Positions 18,590 through 27,008 of a stretch of DNA of 64,000 nucleotides are shown here, piece by piece. How positions within the stretch are numbered: position 1 is the first letter of the stretch; every line of letters begins with the position of its first letter. Source of the DNA: an uncultured Porphyromonadaceae bacterium (GTDB lineage Bacteria > Bacteroidota > Bacteroidia > Bacteroidales > Paludibacteraceae); NCBI GenBank assembly GCA_949285425.1, contig CASEAJ010000047.1:1-64000 (forward strand), written 5' to 3'. A model generated the notes under the pieces. The model ran no database searches, was not told the origin of the DNA, and was given only the letters and a program-made list of their open reading frames with translations. A program made the translations under genes and the position numbers.

Positions 18590-20151
18590 CTACCGTGCCA
18601 CCCGTTCCAGCCAGCGCACCATAGCCAGCATCACAATCATCGAAAGCCCCGTGGCCGCGGCAAATACCAGCCAGCAGCTCCAGATGGGCACGCTCGTGTA
18701 AAGCAGTCCGCCAATGAACAGCAGCGAGTTGCCCACCGCCGTGGCCGCCAGCCAGCAGCCCTGCATCAGCCCCTGCAAATGAGGCGGCGCCACCTTCGAC
18801 ACGAACGACAGGCCCAGCGGCGAGATAAACAGTTCGGCCACAGTGAGTATAAAATAGAGAATCACCATGACCCACGGCGTCACCCGCATGGCTTCGAGTT
18901 CGGCTGCACTCATACCTGCCAAAGCTTCTTTTGATGGCAGAGCAAACGAGAATACCATGAGAAACAAATAAGCCAGTGAAGCAATGCCCATGCCGATGGC
19001 AATCTTCATGGGGGTAGATGGCTCCTTGTCTTTCCGTTTCAAAGCTCCGAACAGCCACATGATAAGTGGGGTCAGTGTGACTACAAATATCGGGTTCACG
19101 CTTTGGAATATCTCCGCTCCCTTGATGCTCGTAAAGCCCAAATCAATGTTGATGACATCCAGATTCACATAGTCGCGTGCGAAATAGGTCAGCGAGTATC
19201 CGTTCTGATGGAACGAAAGCAGAAGAATATCACCACGCCGAACACGGCGAACAAGGCATAAATGCGTTGTCTTACCTCCTGTGCACTCATTTGTATTTCT
19301 TCTTTCGATACCTTGGCACCGCCCTTTTCCCCCGCGGCAGCCTTCAGTGCCGGGTCGGGGAAGCGTTTCTTGTTCACCACATAAATGGCCAGCGAGATGA
19401 GCATCGCCACGATGGCCGCCGCAAAGGCATACTGGAATCCACGGTTGAAAACATCGAGATAGTTGCCTGCAAAAGCCTGCAAATCTGTCACGGCACTGCC
19501 GTCGAGCATGGCTTTGCCTGCATATTCAGTCAGGCGGCTGAGCGACTCGGCGGGCATGGCCGTCCCCTGGCCCAGATACTGGTGGCACAGCTCGGGCAGC
19601 GCGGCGTTGTAGTCGAAGCCGTTCGCCTTCAGCCACCAGTTGCGCACGCCGATGGCAATGAACGGTGCGAACATGGCCCCCACGTTGATGAACATGTAGA
19701 ATATCTGGAAGCCCGCATCGCGGCGGTCGGCGTAGCGCGGGTCGTCATACATTTGCCCCACCAAAGCCTGCAGGTTGCCCTTGAACAGGCCGTTGCCGAA
19801 CGAGATGACCAGCAAGCCGAGGCATGTCAGGGCAAGGTAGAGCCCCTTGTCGGGCACCGGCGTGGGCGTGGGGATGGCAATGATGAGATAGCCGGCGGCC
19901 ATGAGCACGATACCCGCCATGATGGTGCCCTTGTAGTTCTTCGTGCGGTCGGCGATAAGACCTCCGACCAGAGCCAACAGGTAGATGGAAGCATAAAATG
20001 CTGAATAGATAAGTCCGGTGGTGGTTTCCGACAGGCCGAACTTCGACGAGATGAACAGGGTGAGGATGGCCATCATGATGTAGAACCCGAAGCGTTCGCC
20101 CATGTTGGCGAGCGCGGCGGCCAGCAGCCCCTTGGGATGGTTTTTGAACAT
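18590..20151 (-). pseudogene. Peptide MFS (POT family) transporter, frameshifted
   Basis: Two minus-strand reading frames together make one proton-dependent oligopeptide transporter of about 520 residues. The first starts at 20151 (MFKNHPKGLLAAALANMGERFGFY) and runs to FAVFGVVIFFCF, then leaves frame at about 19216-19218. The second frame continues without loss: FHQNGYSLTYFARDYVNLDV...EIFQSVNPIFVV to the stop at 18590. Adding one T (an A on the plus strand) to the TTT run at 19216-19218 restores the frame, giving FFCFSFHQNGYS. All helices of the family seem present on either side. It is either a sequencing error in a short homopolymer or a recent inactivation. Confidence 0.85.
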
Positions 20152-20217
20152 AAGACAATAAGTTATAAATGAATGAATAAATGATTTCCCTCCGCCTCGT
20201 GCGGAGCTTTCCGCCTG

Positions 20218-20250
20218 CAAATATACGATTTGCGGACGGAATGCGGGCAA
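20218..20250 (-). promoter_or_regulatory. Promoter of the peptide transporter
   Basis: On the minus strand TATATTTG (20218-20225) fits TAnnTTTG, and a TTG lies 22 bases upstream (20248-20250). The start codon is 67 bases downstream. Confidence 0.5.
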
Positions 20251-20359
20251 CATCCGCCCGCAAATTTTCCGTGCGCAGGGAGATTTCGTAACTATTCGGC
20301 GGATAATTATCTATGGTCTTTTTGTGCTTCTATCCTTGTGTGGACTTCTTGTTCCTCTC

Positions 20360-20517
20360 TTCATACCCCCACCCCGCTTTGCGGTACTCCCCCTACCTTA
20401 GGGGGAGAGTGAGAAATGAACTGTATGGCAAGACATTGAAGCCTAAGCAAGTGTTGGTAATCCCTTTCTCCCCCTAAGGTAGGGGGAGTACCCTCGAAGA
20501 GGGGGTAGGGGTATGAA
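20360..20517. repeat. Nested inverted-repeat element (CCCCCTACCTTAGGGGG type)
   Basis: Two arms of about 50 bp, 20360-20409 and 20467-20517, are imperfect reverse complements (TTCATACCCC... / ...GGGGTATGAA). Each arm contains its own palindrome CTCCCCCTACCTTAGGGGGAG-like core at 20387-20407 and 20468-20488. The 57-bp centre has no obvious content. The layout resembles a miniature inverted-repeat element or a very strong hairpin; it carries no gene. Confidence 0.75.
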
Positions 20518-20638
20518 CAAGGCAAGAAAAAGAAAAAAGGCCTGTTTTTATTGGCTGAATAGTTACGGAGGTTTTCGTACGGTCATTGCAAATGGAGGTG
20601 GTTGGGCTTTTTTCTGTCAGTACGCATTGCCCACATAA

Positions 20639-20759
20639 ACGATGCGCATCACTTGGGTCAAATGATGCGCATCATTGGGGGTAAGTGATGCGCATCATTC
20701 GGGCAAACGATGCGCATCATTTTGCCCGTCGATGCGCATCACCTGCCCCGGACGATGCG
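20639..20759. repeat. GATGCGCATC palindrome array (class D)
   Basis: The perfect 10-bp palindrome GATGCGCATC occurs at 20641, 20664, 20687, 20709 and 20731, with a half copy (GATGCG) at 20754. The spacings are 23, 23, 22, 22 and 23 bp. Spacers differ and are G/C-richer than in the class A-C arrays. It lies between the start of the peptide transporter and the end of the PEP-synthase-like gene. Confidence 0.85.
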
Positions 20760-20792
20760 AACCGGCCCTACAGAGCCTGTAGGGCCGGTTTT
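20760..20792. terminator. Strong GC-rich hairpin with T-run on plus strand
   Basis: AACCGGCCCTACAG pairs perfectly with CTGTAGGGCCGGTT around AGC. TTTT follows on the plus strand only, although the nearest gene end (20835) is on the minus strand, so its use as a terminator is uncertain. It abuts the palindrome array directly. Confidence 0.5.
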
Positions 20793-20834
20793 GTGGGTCC
20801 GACGGCACATCTGCCACATGTTGGTAGGCAGGTT

Positions 20835-23825
20835 TCATTCCCCGTCGTTACCAACAGGTTTCAGTATCACCCCCTTGTTTTTCCGTCCGTCTACCTTCAC
20901 CACGATGGGGCGGTCGAAGCGCACGTGCCGGATGTATTCCGTCTCCGTCTCGGCCGGCAGGCTGTTCAGGTAGGCCGTGTCATAGCTGCCGTCGCCGATG
21001 AAGGGGTTCACCGTGAAGTACGATACGCCGAACGAGGTCAGGTTCTGGAAAAAATGCGTGCCCTGGCTGGGGTCGATGCGGTACTGTTCCAGGCCCGACT
21101 CCACAATGACCCGGGCCTGGCTGATGTGAGGCCACTTCACCGGTATGCCCAGCCACGGGTCCGACGAGCCCCAACGTCCCGGCCCCACCAGCACGTAGTG
21201 CCGTCCTTCGGCAATCATCTGTTTGTTCAGTTTCTCGATTTCATACATGATAAGCTGGTTCTTCGAGGCGCTGAAGGCTTCGGGCTTCACATAGATGATG
21301 TCGGCAATGTCGCTCGTGATGCCGTGCCCCAGCGCACTGTTGCACGTGATGATGGCGTTCTCGGACGGAATGCTGCCTATGTCTTCGGCGATGACCTCCT
21401 TGGTGTCGACAATGGGCCTTATCTGCAGCAGGTAGAAGGTGTGCTGTCCGTGTCCGCTGTAGTCCAGGTTGACGGCGAACTCTATCTCTATCGGACGGCC
21501 CATTTCCCGCTGTGAGATGCGCAGAATCGACTTCAGGATTTCAGCCAATGGAAATACGTTGTGCTTGAGAATGTTGGCGAAGGTAATGACCTTGCGTCCG
21601 CCCTCGTACAGGCTGTCGTACAGCACCTGGTCGTGCACATCGAAGGTTGAAGCCACGTAACGCAGCGTGCCGTCGCCCAGCGCGTCCTGCACGTTTATCT
21701 TCAGCAGGTTGAAGCCATCATCCACCTTCGGCACAAAGCTCATGTGGCTCAGGTCGAGGGCGTTGAAATAAGTCTGCGTCTCGCGCAGGGCGTATTCCAG
21801 CGTGCTCGTCTGCAGCACGTTCTCCGGATAGGCCGGCGAAAAGCGCAGCGTCGTGCCCCCATCCACGATGTATTTGCCCAACCCCATGGCCACGTTCGCG
21901 ATGCCGTCCTCGGGCGTTTCGGCTCCGATAGGGTAGTAGTTGAGCGAACGTGCCACACCGGCGAACGAAGGGTAGTAGCGGTTGCCGTAGGCGTTGCCCA
22001 CGATTTCCTGCAGCACGATACCCATTTTCTCCTCATCGATGACATTCTGCGTGGCCGTCATGTAGGCTTTGCTGTCGTGGTAATAAACCGAGGCATACAC
22101 CGCCTTGATGGCTTCGCACACCATGTGCAGCGTGTTGGCATGGCTCGAAGGGTCGTAGGGAACCATGTAAGTCGAATATATCCCCGCAAAAGGTTGGTAG
22201 TGCGAGTCCTCCAGCAGACTCGACGAGCGCACGGCCACCGGTGCTTTGATGGCGCTGAGGAACACGGACACATCGGCCACCAGGTTCTCGGGCAGGCGGG
22301 CTTGCAGGAAGTGCTCCAGAATCTCCTCGTCCGGACGGTCGGACAGAGCGATGGGGTAGAGCCGGTTGCGTTCCATGAACTCGGTGAAGTTGTCGGTACA
22401 CAGCACCACCGTCTTCGGTATGGTGATTTGAACCTTTTCGAAGTCCTCGAACTGGTCCTCGTTGCGCTTGAGCATGGCATCTATGAAGGCCAGTCCACGT
22501 CCCTTGCCACCCATGGAGCCATCGCCTATTCGGGCAAAATTGGAATATTTGTCGAACCGGTCGCGCTGGAACACGGCCACCACCCCGCGGTTCTTTATGC
22601 GGCGGTACTGCACAATGGCGTCGAGGATGAACTGGCGTATGCGGTTCATGTCCACGTTTTCCGCCCCTTCGGGAACCGTGACGCTTTTCAGGAACTCGGC
22701 CAGCGGAAACATGGCCCGCGAGTAGAGCCAGCGCGAGATGTCGTTGCGCGACACGTGGTAGAGCAGGCTTTCGTCGCTGATATTGTACAGATTTTCCTGC
22801 AGTCCCCTGAGGTTGTGTATGCGGCATTCCACTTGGCGCGTGTCCGGATTTACGAACACAAAATCGCCGAAACCGAAATTCTCGGTTATCTTCTCCTTCA
22901 CCTCGTTGTGCATGTTTTTCGATGTCTTGCTTACGAAGGTTGCACGCGGAATACGCTCGACGGCCTCGCGGTTTTCCGCCTCGGTCGACTGTACGATGAT
23001 GGGCAGGTAGCGGTCCTGTTCGCGTATGGCCTGTGCCAGCTTGATGCCGGCTTTCTTGTCTTTTTCTCCATCTTTCGGGAAACTCACGTCGGTAATGATG
23101 CCGAGCATGTTGCGCTTGTATTTTGCGTAAATGCTCATAGCTTCTTCGTAGGACCGTGCCAGCAGAATTTTGGGCCGTCCGCGCATGCGCAGCATTTGTT
23201 CGTGGTCGTTCAAAGCCTCGGTCATGAACGAGCGTGACTGGGTAAATACATACTTGTACAGACGTGGAATAAGCGACGAGTAGAAATGGATGGCATCTTC
23301 CACCACGAGGATGACTTGTACGCCTACCGATTCTACGTCTTCCTGCACGTTCATTTTATCCTCAATCAGTTTGATAATGGCCAGCAAGATGTCGGCATTG
23401 CCCAACCAGCTGAATACGTAGTCAATGGCACTCAGGTCTTCGTTGGCGATGCGTTGTGAAACCGATTTGGAGAACGGAGTCAGCACTACGATAGGTATGT
23501 TGGGGTTCTCGTGTTTGATTTTCTTCGCCCATTCGAATGGGTTGATGCTGTCTCCGCTCGGCATGGAGATGATGAGGTCGAACGAGTGCTCGCGCAACTC
23601 TTCGTTGGCTTCTTCCTCGGTCGACACAAGCGTAAAGCGGGGTGCATAGCGCAGGTTAAGCGCAGTGTATTCCTTGAAAAGCTGTTCGTCTATTCGTCCA
23701 TCCTCTTCCAGTGCAAACGCATCGTATTTGCTGGCATAAAGCAGTACGTTGTAAATACGGTGCATCATGAGCTTGGCAAACGAAGTGTCCTTGAAATACA
23801 GTTTCTTAATGCTCAATGTGTTCAT
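20835..23825 (-). CDS. Response-regulator-like / PEP-synthase ATP-grasp protein
   Basis: This 996-residue protein is often annotated phosphoenolpyruvate synthase in Bacteroidales. Residues 60-160 and 170-320 look like two receiver-type domains (DLIISMPSGDSINPFEW, IPIVVLTPF; ILVVEDAIHFY, LGIITDVSFP, LPIIVQST). The PPDK/PEP-synthase N-terminal ATP-grasp domain runs from about 425 to 810 (IGDGSMGGKGRGLAF, PVAVRSSSLLEDS, YLLQIRPI). The swivelling phosphohistidine domain and the C-terminal PEP/pyruvate barrel of a full synthase are not seen; the tail (VGPGRWGSSDPWLGIPV) is different. A nucleotide-dependent phosphotransfer or signalling role is more cautious than PEP synthesis. Confidence 0.8.
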   Translation of the reverse strand: MNTLSIKKLYFKDTSFAKLMMHRIYNVLLYASKYDAFALEEDGRIDEQLFKEYTALNLRYAPRFTLVSTEEEANEELREHSFDLIISMPSGDSINPFEWAKKIKHENPNIPIVVLTPFSKSVSQRIANEDLSAIDYVFSWLGNADILLAIIKLIEDKMNVQEDVESVGVQVILVVEDAIHFYSSLIPRLYKYVFTQSRSFMTEALNDHEQMLRMRGRPKILLARSYEEAMSIYAKYKRNMLGIITDVSFPKDGEKDKKAGIKLAQAIREQDRYLPIIVQSTEAENREAVERIPRATFVSKTSKNMHNEVKEKITENFGFGDFVFVNPDTRQVECRIHNLRGLQENLYNISDESLLYHVSRNDISRWLYSRAMFPLAEFLKSVTVPEGAENVDMNRIRQFILDAIVQYRRIKNRGVVAVFQRDRFDKYSNFARIGDGSMGGKGRGLAFIDAMLKRNEDQFEDFEKVQITIPKTVVLCTDNFTEFMERNRLYPIALSDRPDEEILEHFLQARLPENLVADVSVFLSAIKAPVAVRSSSLLEDSHYQPFAGIYSTYMVPYDPSSHANTLHMVCEAIKAVYASVYYHDSKAYMTATQNVIDEEKMGIVLQEIVGNAYGNRYYPSFAGVARSLNYYPIGAETPEDGIANVAMGLGKYIVDGGTTLRFSPAYPENVLQTSTLEYALRETQTYFNALDLSHMSFVPKVDDGFNLLKINVQDALGDGTLRYVASTFDVHDQVLYDSLYEGGRKVITFANILKHNVFPLAEILKSILRISQREMGRPIEIEFAVNLDYSGHGQHTFYLLQIRPIVDTKEVIAEDIGSIPSENAIITCNSALGHGITSDIADIIYVKPEAFSASKNQLIMYEIEKLNKQMIAEGRHYVLVGPGRWGSSDPWLGIPVKWPHISQARVIVESGLEQYRIDPSQGTHFFQNLTSFGVSYFTVNPFIGDGSYDTAYLNSLPAETETEYIRHVRFDRPIVVKVDGRKNKGVILKPVGNDGE

Positions 23826-24130
23826 GTCATATAACTTTTTTTGTCGGTTCTGGAAACAAACCGTCTGCTGGGTTGTTATAATAGCAAACGGTACGAATTG
23901 GTTTCCGAACCGGCTTGTAAATAAAGTGTTATGAAAATTTGTTCAAAAATACGTCAAAATGTTTGATTATGCAGAATAAAAAACATAAACTTGCAGTGTC
24001 GGACAAAATGATACTTCAAATGGAATTTTTCTGGTTTTGTTGAGTGTTTTGTTGCGATGTTTTTATTTGTTTATGTTTGTTTTTCTATCAAAAAGACAAA
24101 GAATGATACTAACCATTAAATAATGAGCAT
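23826..24130. other. Divergent intergenic region, PEP-synthase-like / gdhA
   Basis: This AT-rich stretch of 305 bp holds the gdhA promoter. For the minus-strand gene only a poor -7 candidate (TATTTTTG on the minus strand, 23944-23951) was found. No ORF or repeat. Confidence 0.6.
24052..24079 (+). promoter_or_regulatory. Promoter of gdhA
   Basis: TTG at 24052-24054 and TATGTTTG at 24072-24079, separated by 17 bases, fit the Bacteroidota -33/-7 pattern. The start codon is 52 bases downstream. Confidence 0.55.
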
Positions 24131-25465
24131 ATGAATATCGAAAAGCTAATCCAGTCGCTTGAAGCGAAACACCCGGGTGAAAAAGAGTATTTGCAAGCGG
24201 TACGCGAAGTTTTGTCCACCATCGAAGAAGAATACAATAAACATCCTGAGTTTGAAAAAGCCAAAATTGCAGAACGTTTGGTCGAACCGGACCGTATTTT
24301 TACATTTAAGGTGCCTTGGGTAGATGATAAAGGAGAAGTGCAGGTAAACCTTGGATATCGCATTCAGTTCAATAATGCCATTGGCCCTTATAAGGGAGGA
24401 GTGCGTTTTCATGCTTCGGTGAACCTTTCTATATTGAAGTTCCTCGGTTTTGAACAGATATTCAAGAATGCACTCACAACCTTGCCTATGGGAGGGGCAA
24501 AGGGTGGATCCGACTTCAACCCGCGCGGCAAATCCGATGCCGAAGTGATGCGTTTCTGCCAGTCCTTTATGTTGGAATTGTGGCGTCACATAGGAGCCGA
24601 CACGGACGTTCCGGCCGGTGATATCGGTGTTGGAGCCCGTGAAGTGGGGTACATGTATGGCATGTATAAGAAGTTGGCCCGTGAAAATACAGGGGTGTTC
24701 ACCGGTAAAAACCTGGAATTTGGCGGTTCGCTCATCCGTCCCGAAGCGACCGGTTTTGGAGGGCTCTATTTTGTGAAGCAGATGCTTGAAACGGCCGGAT
24801 ATGACATAAAAGGAAAGACTGTGGCCATTTCCGGTTTCGGTAATGTGGCTTGGGGAGCAGCCAAAAAGGCGACGGAATTGGGAGCAAAAGTCGTTACCAT
24901 TTCCGGTCCCGACGGCTATATATATGATGCAGACGGAGTGTCGGGAGAAAAGATTGACTATATGCTTGAATTACGGGCATCTTGTAATGATGTAGTACGC
25001 CCTTATGCCGAAAAATACGGTGTGCCGTTCTTTGAAGGCCGGCGTCCTTGGGAAGTCAAGGTTGACATAGCTTTGCCGTGCGCAACTCAGAATGAATTGA
25101 ATGGGGAAGATGCCCGCCGGTTGCTTGACAATGGCGTGATTTGTGTCGGTGAAATCTCTAATATGGGTTGTACGCCCGAAGCCATCGATCTCTTTATATC
25201 CAACAAGGTGATGTATGGGCCAGGTAAAGCAGTGAATGCAGGTGGTGTGGCTACATCAGGATTGGAAATGACCCAAAATGCCATGCACATTTCATGGACA
25301 GCCGAGGAAGTGGATGCCAAACTGCATCAAATCATGAGCGATATCCATGCACAGTGTGTGAAGTACGGTCGTGAAGCCGATGGTTACATTAATTATATGA
25401 AAGGTGCAAACATTGCCGGATTCCTCAAAGTGGCGAAAGCTATGTTGGCACAAGGTGTGTTGTAA
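24131..25465 (+). CDS. gdhA: Glutamate dehydrogenase
   Basis: This 444-residue enzyme is of normal length for the hexameric small GDH. The catalytic motif LPMGGAKGGSDFNP is at about 118, substrate residues in GYRIQFNNAIGPYKGGVRFH at about 76, and the Rossmann loop GFGNVAWGAA at about 235. It interconverts 2-oxoglutarate plus ammonia and glutamate; sequence similarity to the anabolic E. coli type suggests NADPH, but cofactor choice is not certain by eye. It is monocistronic, with its own promoter and terminator. Confidence 0.95.
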   Translation: MNIEKLIQSLEAKHPGEKEYLQAVREVLSTIEEEYNKHPEFEKAKIAERLVEPDRIFTFKVPWVDDKGEVQVNLGYRIQFNNAIGPYKGGVRFHASVNLSILKFLGFEQIFKNALTTLPMGGAKGGSDFNPRGKSDAEVMRFCQSFMLELWRHIGADTDVPAGDIGVGAREVGYMYGMYKKLARENTGVFTGKNLEFGGSLIRPEATGFGGLYFVKQMLETAGYDIKGKTVAISGFGNVAWGAAKKATELGAKVVTISGPDGYIYDADGVSGEKIDYMLELRASCNDVVRPYAEKYGVPFFEGRRPWEVKVDIALPCATQNELNGEDARRLLDNGVICVGEISNMGCTPEAIDLFISNKVMYGPGKAVNAGGVATSGLEMTQNAMHISWTAEEVDAKLHQIMSDIHAQCVKYGREADGYINYMKGANIAGFLKVAKAMLAQGVL

Positions 25466-25534
25466 ACATTAGGAATAAAAAAAAACAGGCAGTAGCGTGC
25501 GATAGCAGTGGTTTGCACGTGTCCTGTAACGGTT

Positions 25535-25573
25535 GAAAGGGAATGTATCGAATTACATTCCCTTTCTTTTTTT
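25535..25573 (+). terminator. Terminator of gdhA
   Basis: GAAAGGGAATGTA and TACATTCCCTTTC form a 13-bp stem with a six-base loop, followed by seven T. Confidence 0.9.
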
Positions 25574-25633
25574 GCAATGCAGAAGGAGTATTTTGTTTTT
25601 TCTTGGCTTACATTCCTTGTTTTCTTGGTGTAT

Positions 25634-25731
25634 ATTCTACGACCCACTATTATGGGTTGTATAACTCACCGTTATGGGTCGTATAACTCACTATAGTGGG
25701 TTGTATAACCCATAATAGTGGGTCGTAGAAT
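25634..25731. repeat. Four-palindrome 22-bp array, element 4 (class C)
   Basis: Cores start at 25643, 25665, 25687 and 25709, exactly 22 bp apart: CCCACTATTATGGG, CTCACCGTTATGGG, CTCACTATAGTGGG, CCCATAATAGTGGG. Spacers are TTGTATAA, TCGTATAA, TTGTATAA. The outer arms 25634-25658 and 25707-25731 are perfect 25-bp reverse complements, so the whole 98 bp can fold as one hairpin. It lies between the gdhA terminator and the promoter of the 26-kb locus. No gene is seen in 25574-26084. Confidence 0.9.
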
Positions 25732-25955
25732 TTTTGCTGTTGAAACAACAAATTTCTGTGCTCAAAATGGAAAACAAATACTTGTTGAAAAATGAAAGTC
25801 TGTGCTCTTTCGGAGAGAAGAATACTTTTTCTTCCATTTGCGGTTTTTGCTTTGTTTTGTTTGGTTTTGTTGCATAAATATGATTGTTTTATAATTTCAC
25901 TTGCCGGTATGTGAAAAAAAATATAATTTGTCCCTGTTTAAATTGTAAAAAATGT

Positions 25956-25984
25956 TTGTTTGTGTTTCGTTTTTATTAATTTTG
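25956..25984 (+). promoter_or_regulatory. Promoter of the surface-protein locus
   Basis: TTG at 25956-25958 and TAATTTTG at 25977-25984 (18-base spacer) fit the Bacteroidota promoter. The following leader of about 95 bases contains two similar stretches, CATGTGATAAAAATG (25987) and ACATGTGTGATAAAAAG (about 26014), that could be regulatory. Confidence 0.6.
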
Positions 25985-26084
25985 CATCATGTGATAAAAA
26001 TGATAAATTATAGCACATGTGTGATAAAAAGTGTATAAGTGTAAAATTATTTTTTTCGGATAGGTTGGATTGTAAAAAATAAAC

Positions 26085-26960
26085 ATGTCATTGAGATGCG
26101 TTTGGATGTTGGTGCTGTTCCCGTTTTGTGTGGAAATTGTGTTGGCTCAACCTCGGGAGAGTCAACATCATGTAGCCATATGGGGAATGGGAGGCGGAAG
26201 TGCTTTTTTTGAAGATGCAGGTCAGATACGTTCTGGAATATGTGGAACTGGAGGCTTGGGAGTCGGATATGAATGGGCAAGGAAACATTTTATACTGCAG
26301 ACGGGACTTGATTTTTCATGTCTGAGAGGAAATCTGCAAATGGATGATTTTGTCCATGAGGTGCCTATGGTTGATACGGAAGGGCAGGAATACACCGGCA
26401 GGTATTATTTCAATGAGAATGAGGATGTATATTCGTTAGGTTACTTACAGATTCCAATATTGGCAGGGGCGCGTTTTGGAAAATTCTATTTTTTAGCAGG
26501 AGGAAAAATAGGTGTGAACTTGTATGGAACGAGCAATGTTGAAAATCTGGTCAAATCTACCGGACAGTATGATGAATTTATAGGGGAATTTGAAAATATG
26601 CCCAATCACGGTTTTGAAACATGTGAGGCAAAAGCGGACTATTCTGTAAAGACTGGTTTAAATTGTGCTGCTTCCTTGGAAATGGGCTGGCAGTTGCTTG
26701 AGTCGGAAAAGAAATTCCCTTGGATGTGCCGTTTGGGAATTGTGTGCGATTATGGAATATTGGACATACATACAGATTCTTACTCTGAACCTTTGATAAA
26801 AGAAGTGTCGGGAATGCCTTACTATTGGCCGGCAATGAACAGCTTGGTACGTAGCGATTTTTTTTCAGGAAAATCACTGCGTCCTTTGTTTGTGGGGGTA
26901 AAGTTCACCGTCTTGTTTGCATTACCAAAGAAGTATGATTGTCATTGTGATTGGAATTGA
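26085..26960 (+). CDS. Outer-membrane beta-barrel protein of the surface locus
   Basis: This 291-residue protein has a signal peptide ending EIVLAQ. The body shows barrel strands (AIWGMGGGSAFFED, GGLGVGYEWARKHFILQTGLDFS, LGYLQIPILAGARFGKFYFLAGGKIGVNLYG). The last two motifs recur in the N-terminal barrel of the OmpA-fusion protein at the far end of the locus (RAGYVNIPLLFGMKFDRYYAMIG, KIGLNLFG), so the two barrels are related. It opens an all-plus-strand set of five genes and may help anchor or display the following T9SS proteins; that role is inference. It does not look like PorP/SprF by eye. Confidence 0.75.
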   Translation: MSLRCVWMLVLFPFCVEIVLAQPRESQHHVAIWGMGGGSAFFEDAGQIRSGICGTGGLGVGYEWARKHFILQTGLDFSCLRGNLQMDDFVHEVPMVDTEGQEYTGRYYFNENEDVYSLGYLQIPILAGARFGKFYFLAGGKIGVNLYGTSNVENLVKSTGQYDEFIGEFENMPNHGFETCEAKADYSVKTGLNCAASLEMGWQLLESEKKFPWMCRLGIVCDYGILDIHTDSYSEPLIKEVSGMPYYWPAMNSLVRSDFFSGKSLRPLFVGVKFTVLFALPKKYDCHCDWN

Positions 26961-27008
26961 ACATAGAACATTGAATATTGGATTATGATACATATACAAC
27001 ATTATCGT

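Noticed and set aside
21744-23237. 497-residue plus-strand ORF opposite the PEP-synthase-like gene
   Set aside because: It is an antisense shadow of a GC-rich gene, rich in His, Arg and Val, with no domain and no promoter.
20835-23825. Calling the gene ppsA (full phosphoenolpyruvate synthase)
   Set aside because: The phosphohistidine and PEP/pyruvate-binding domains needed for the reaction were not found.
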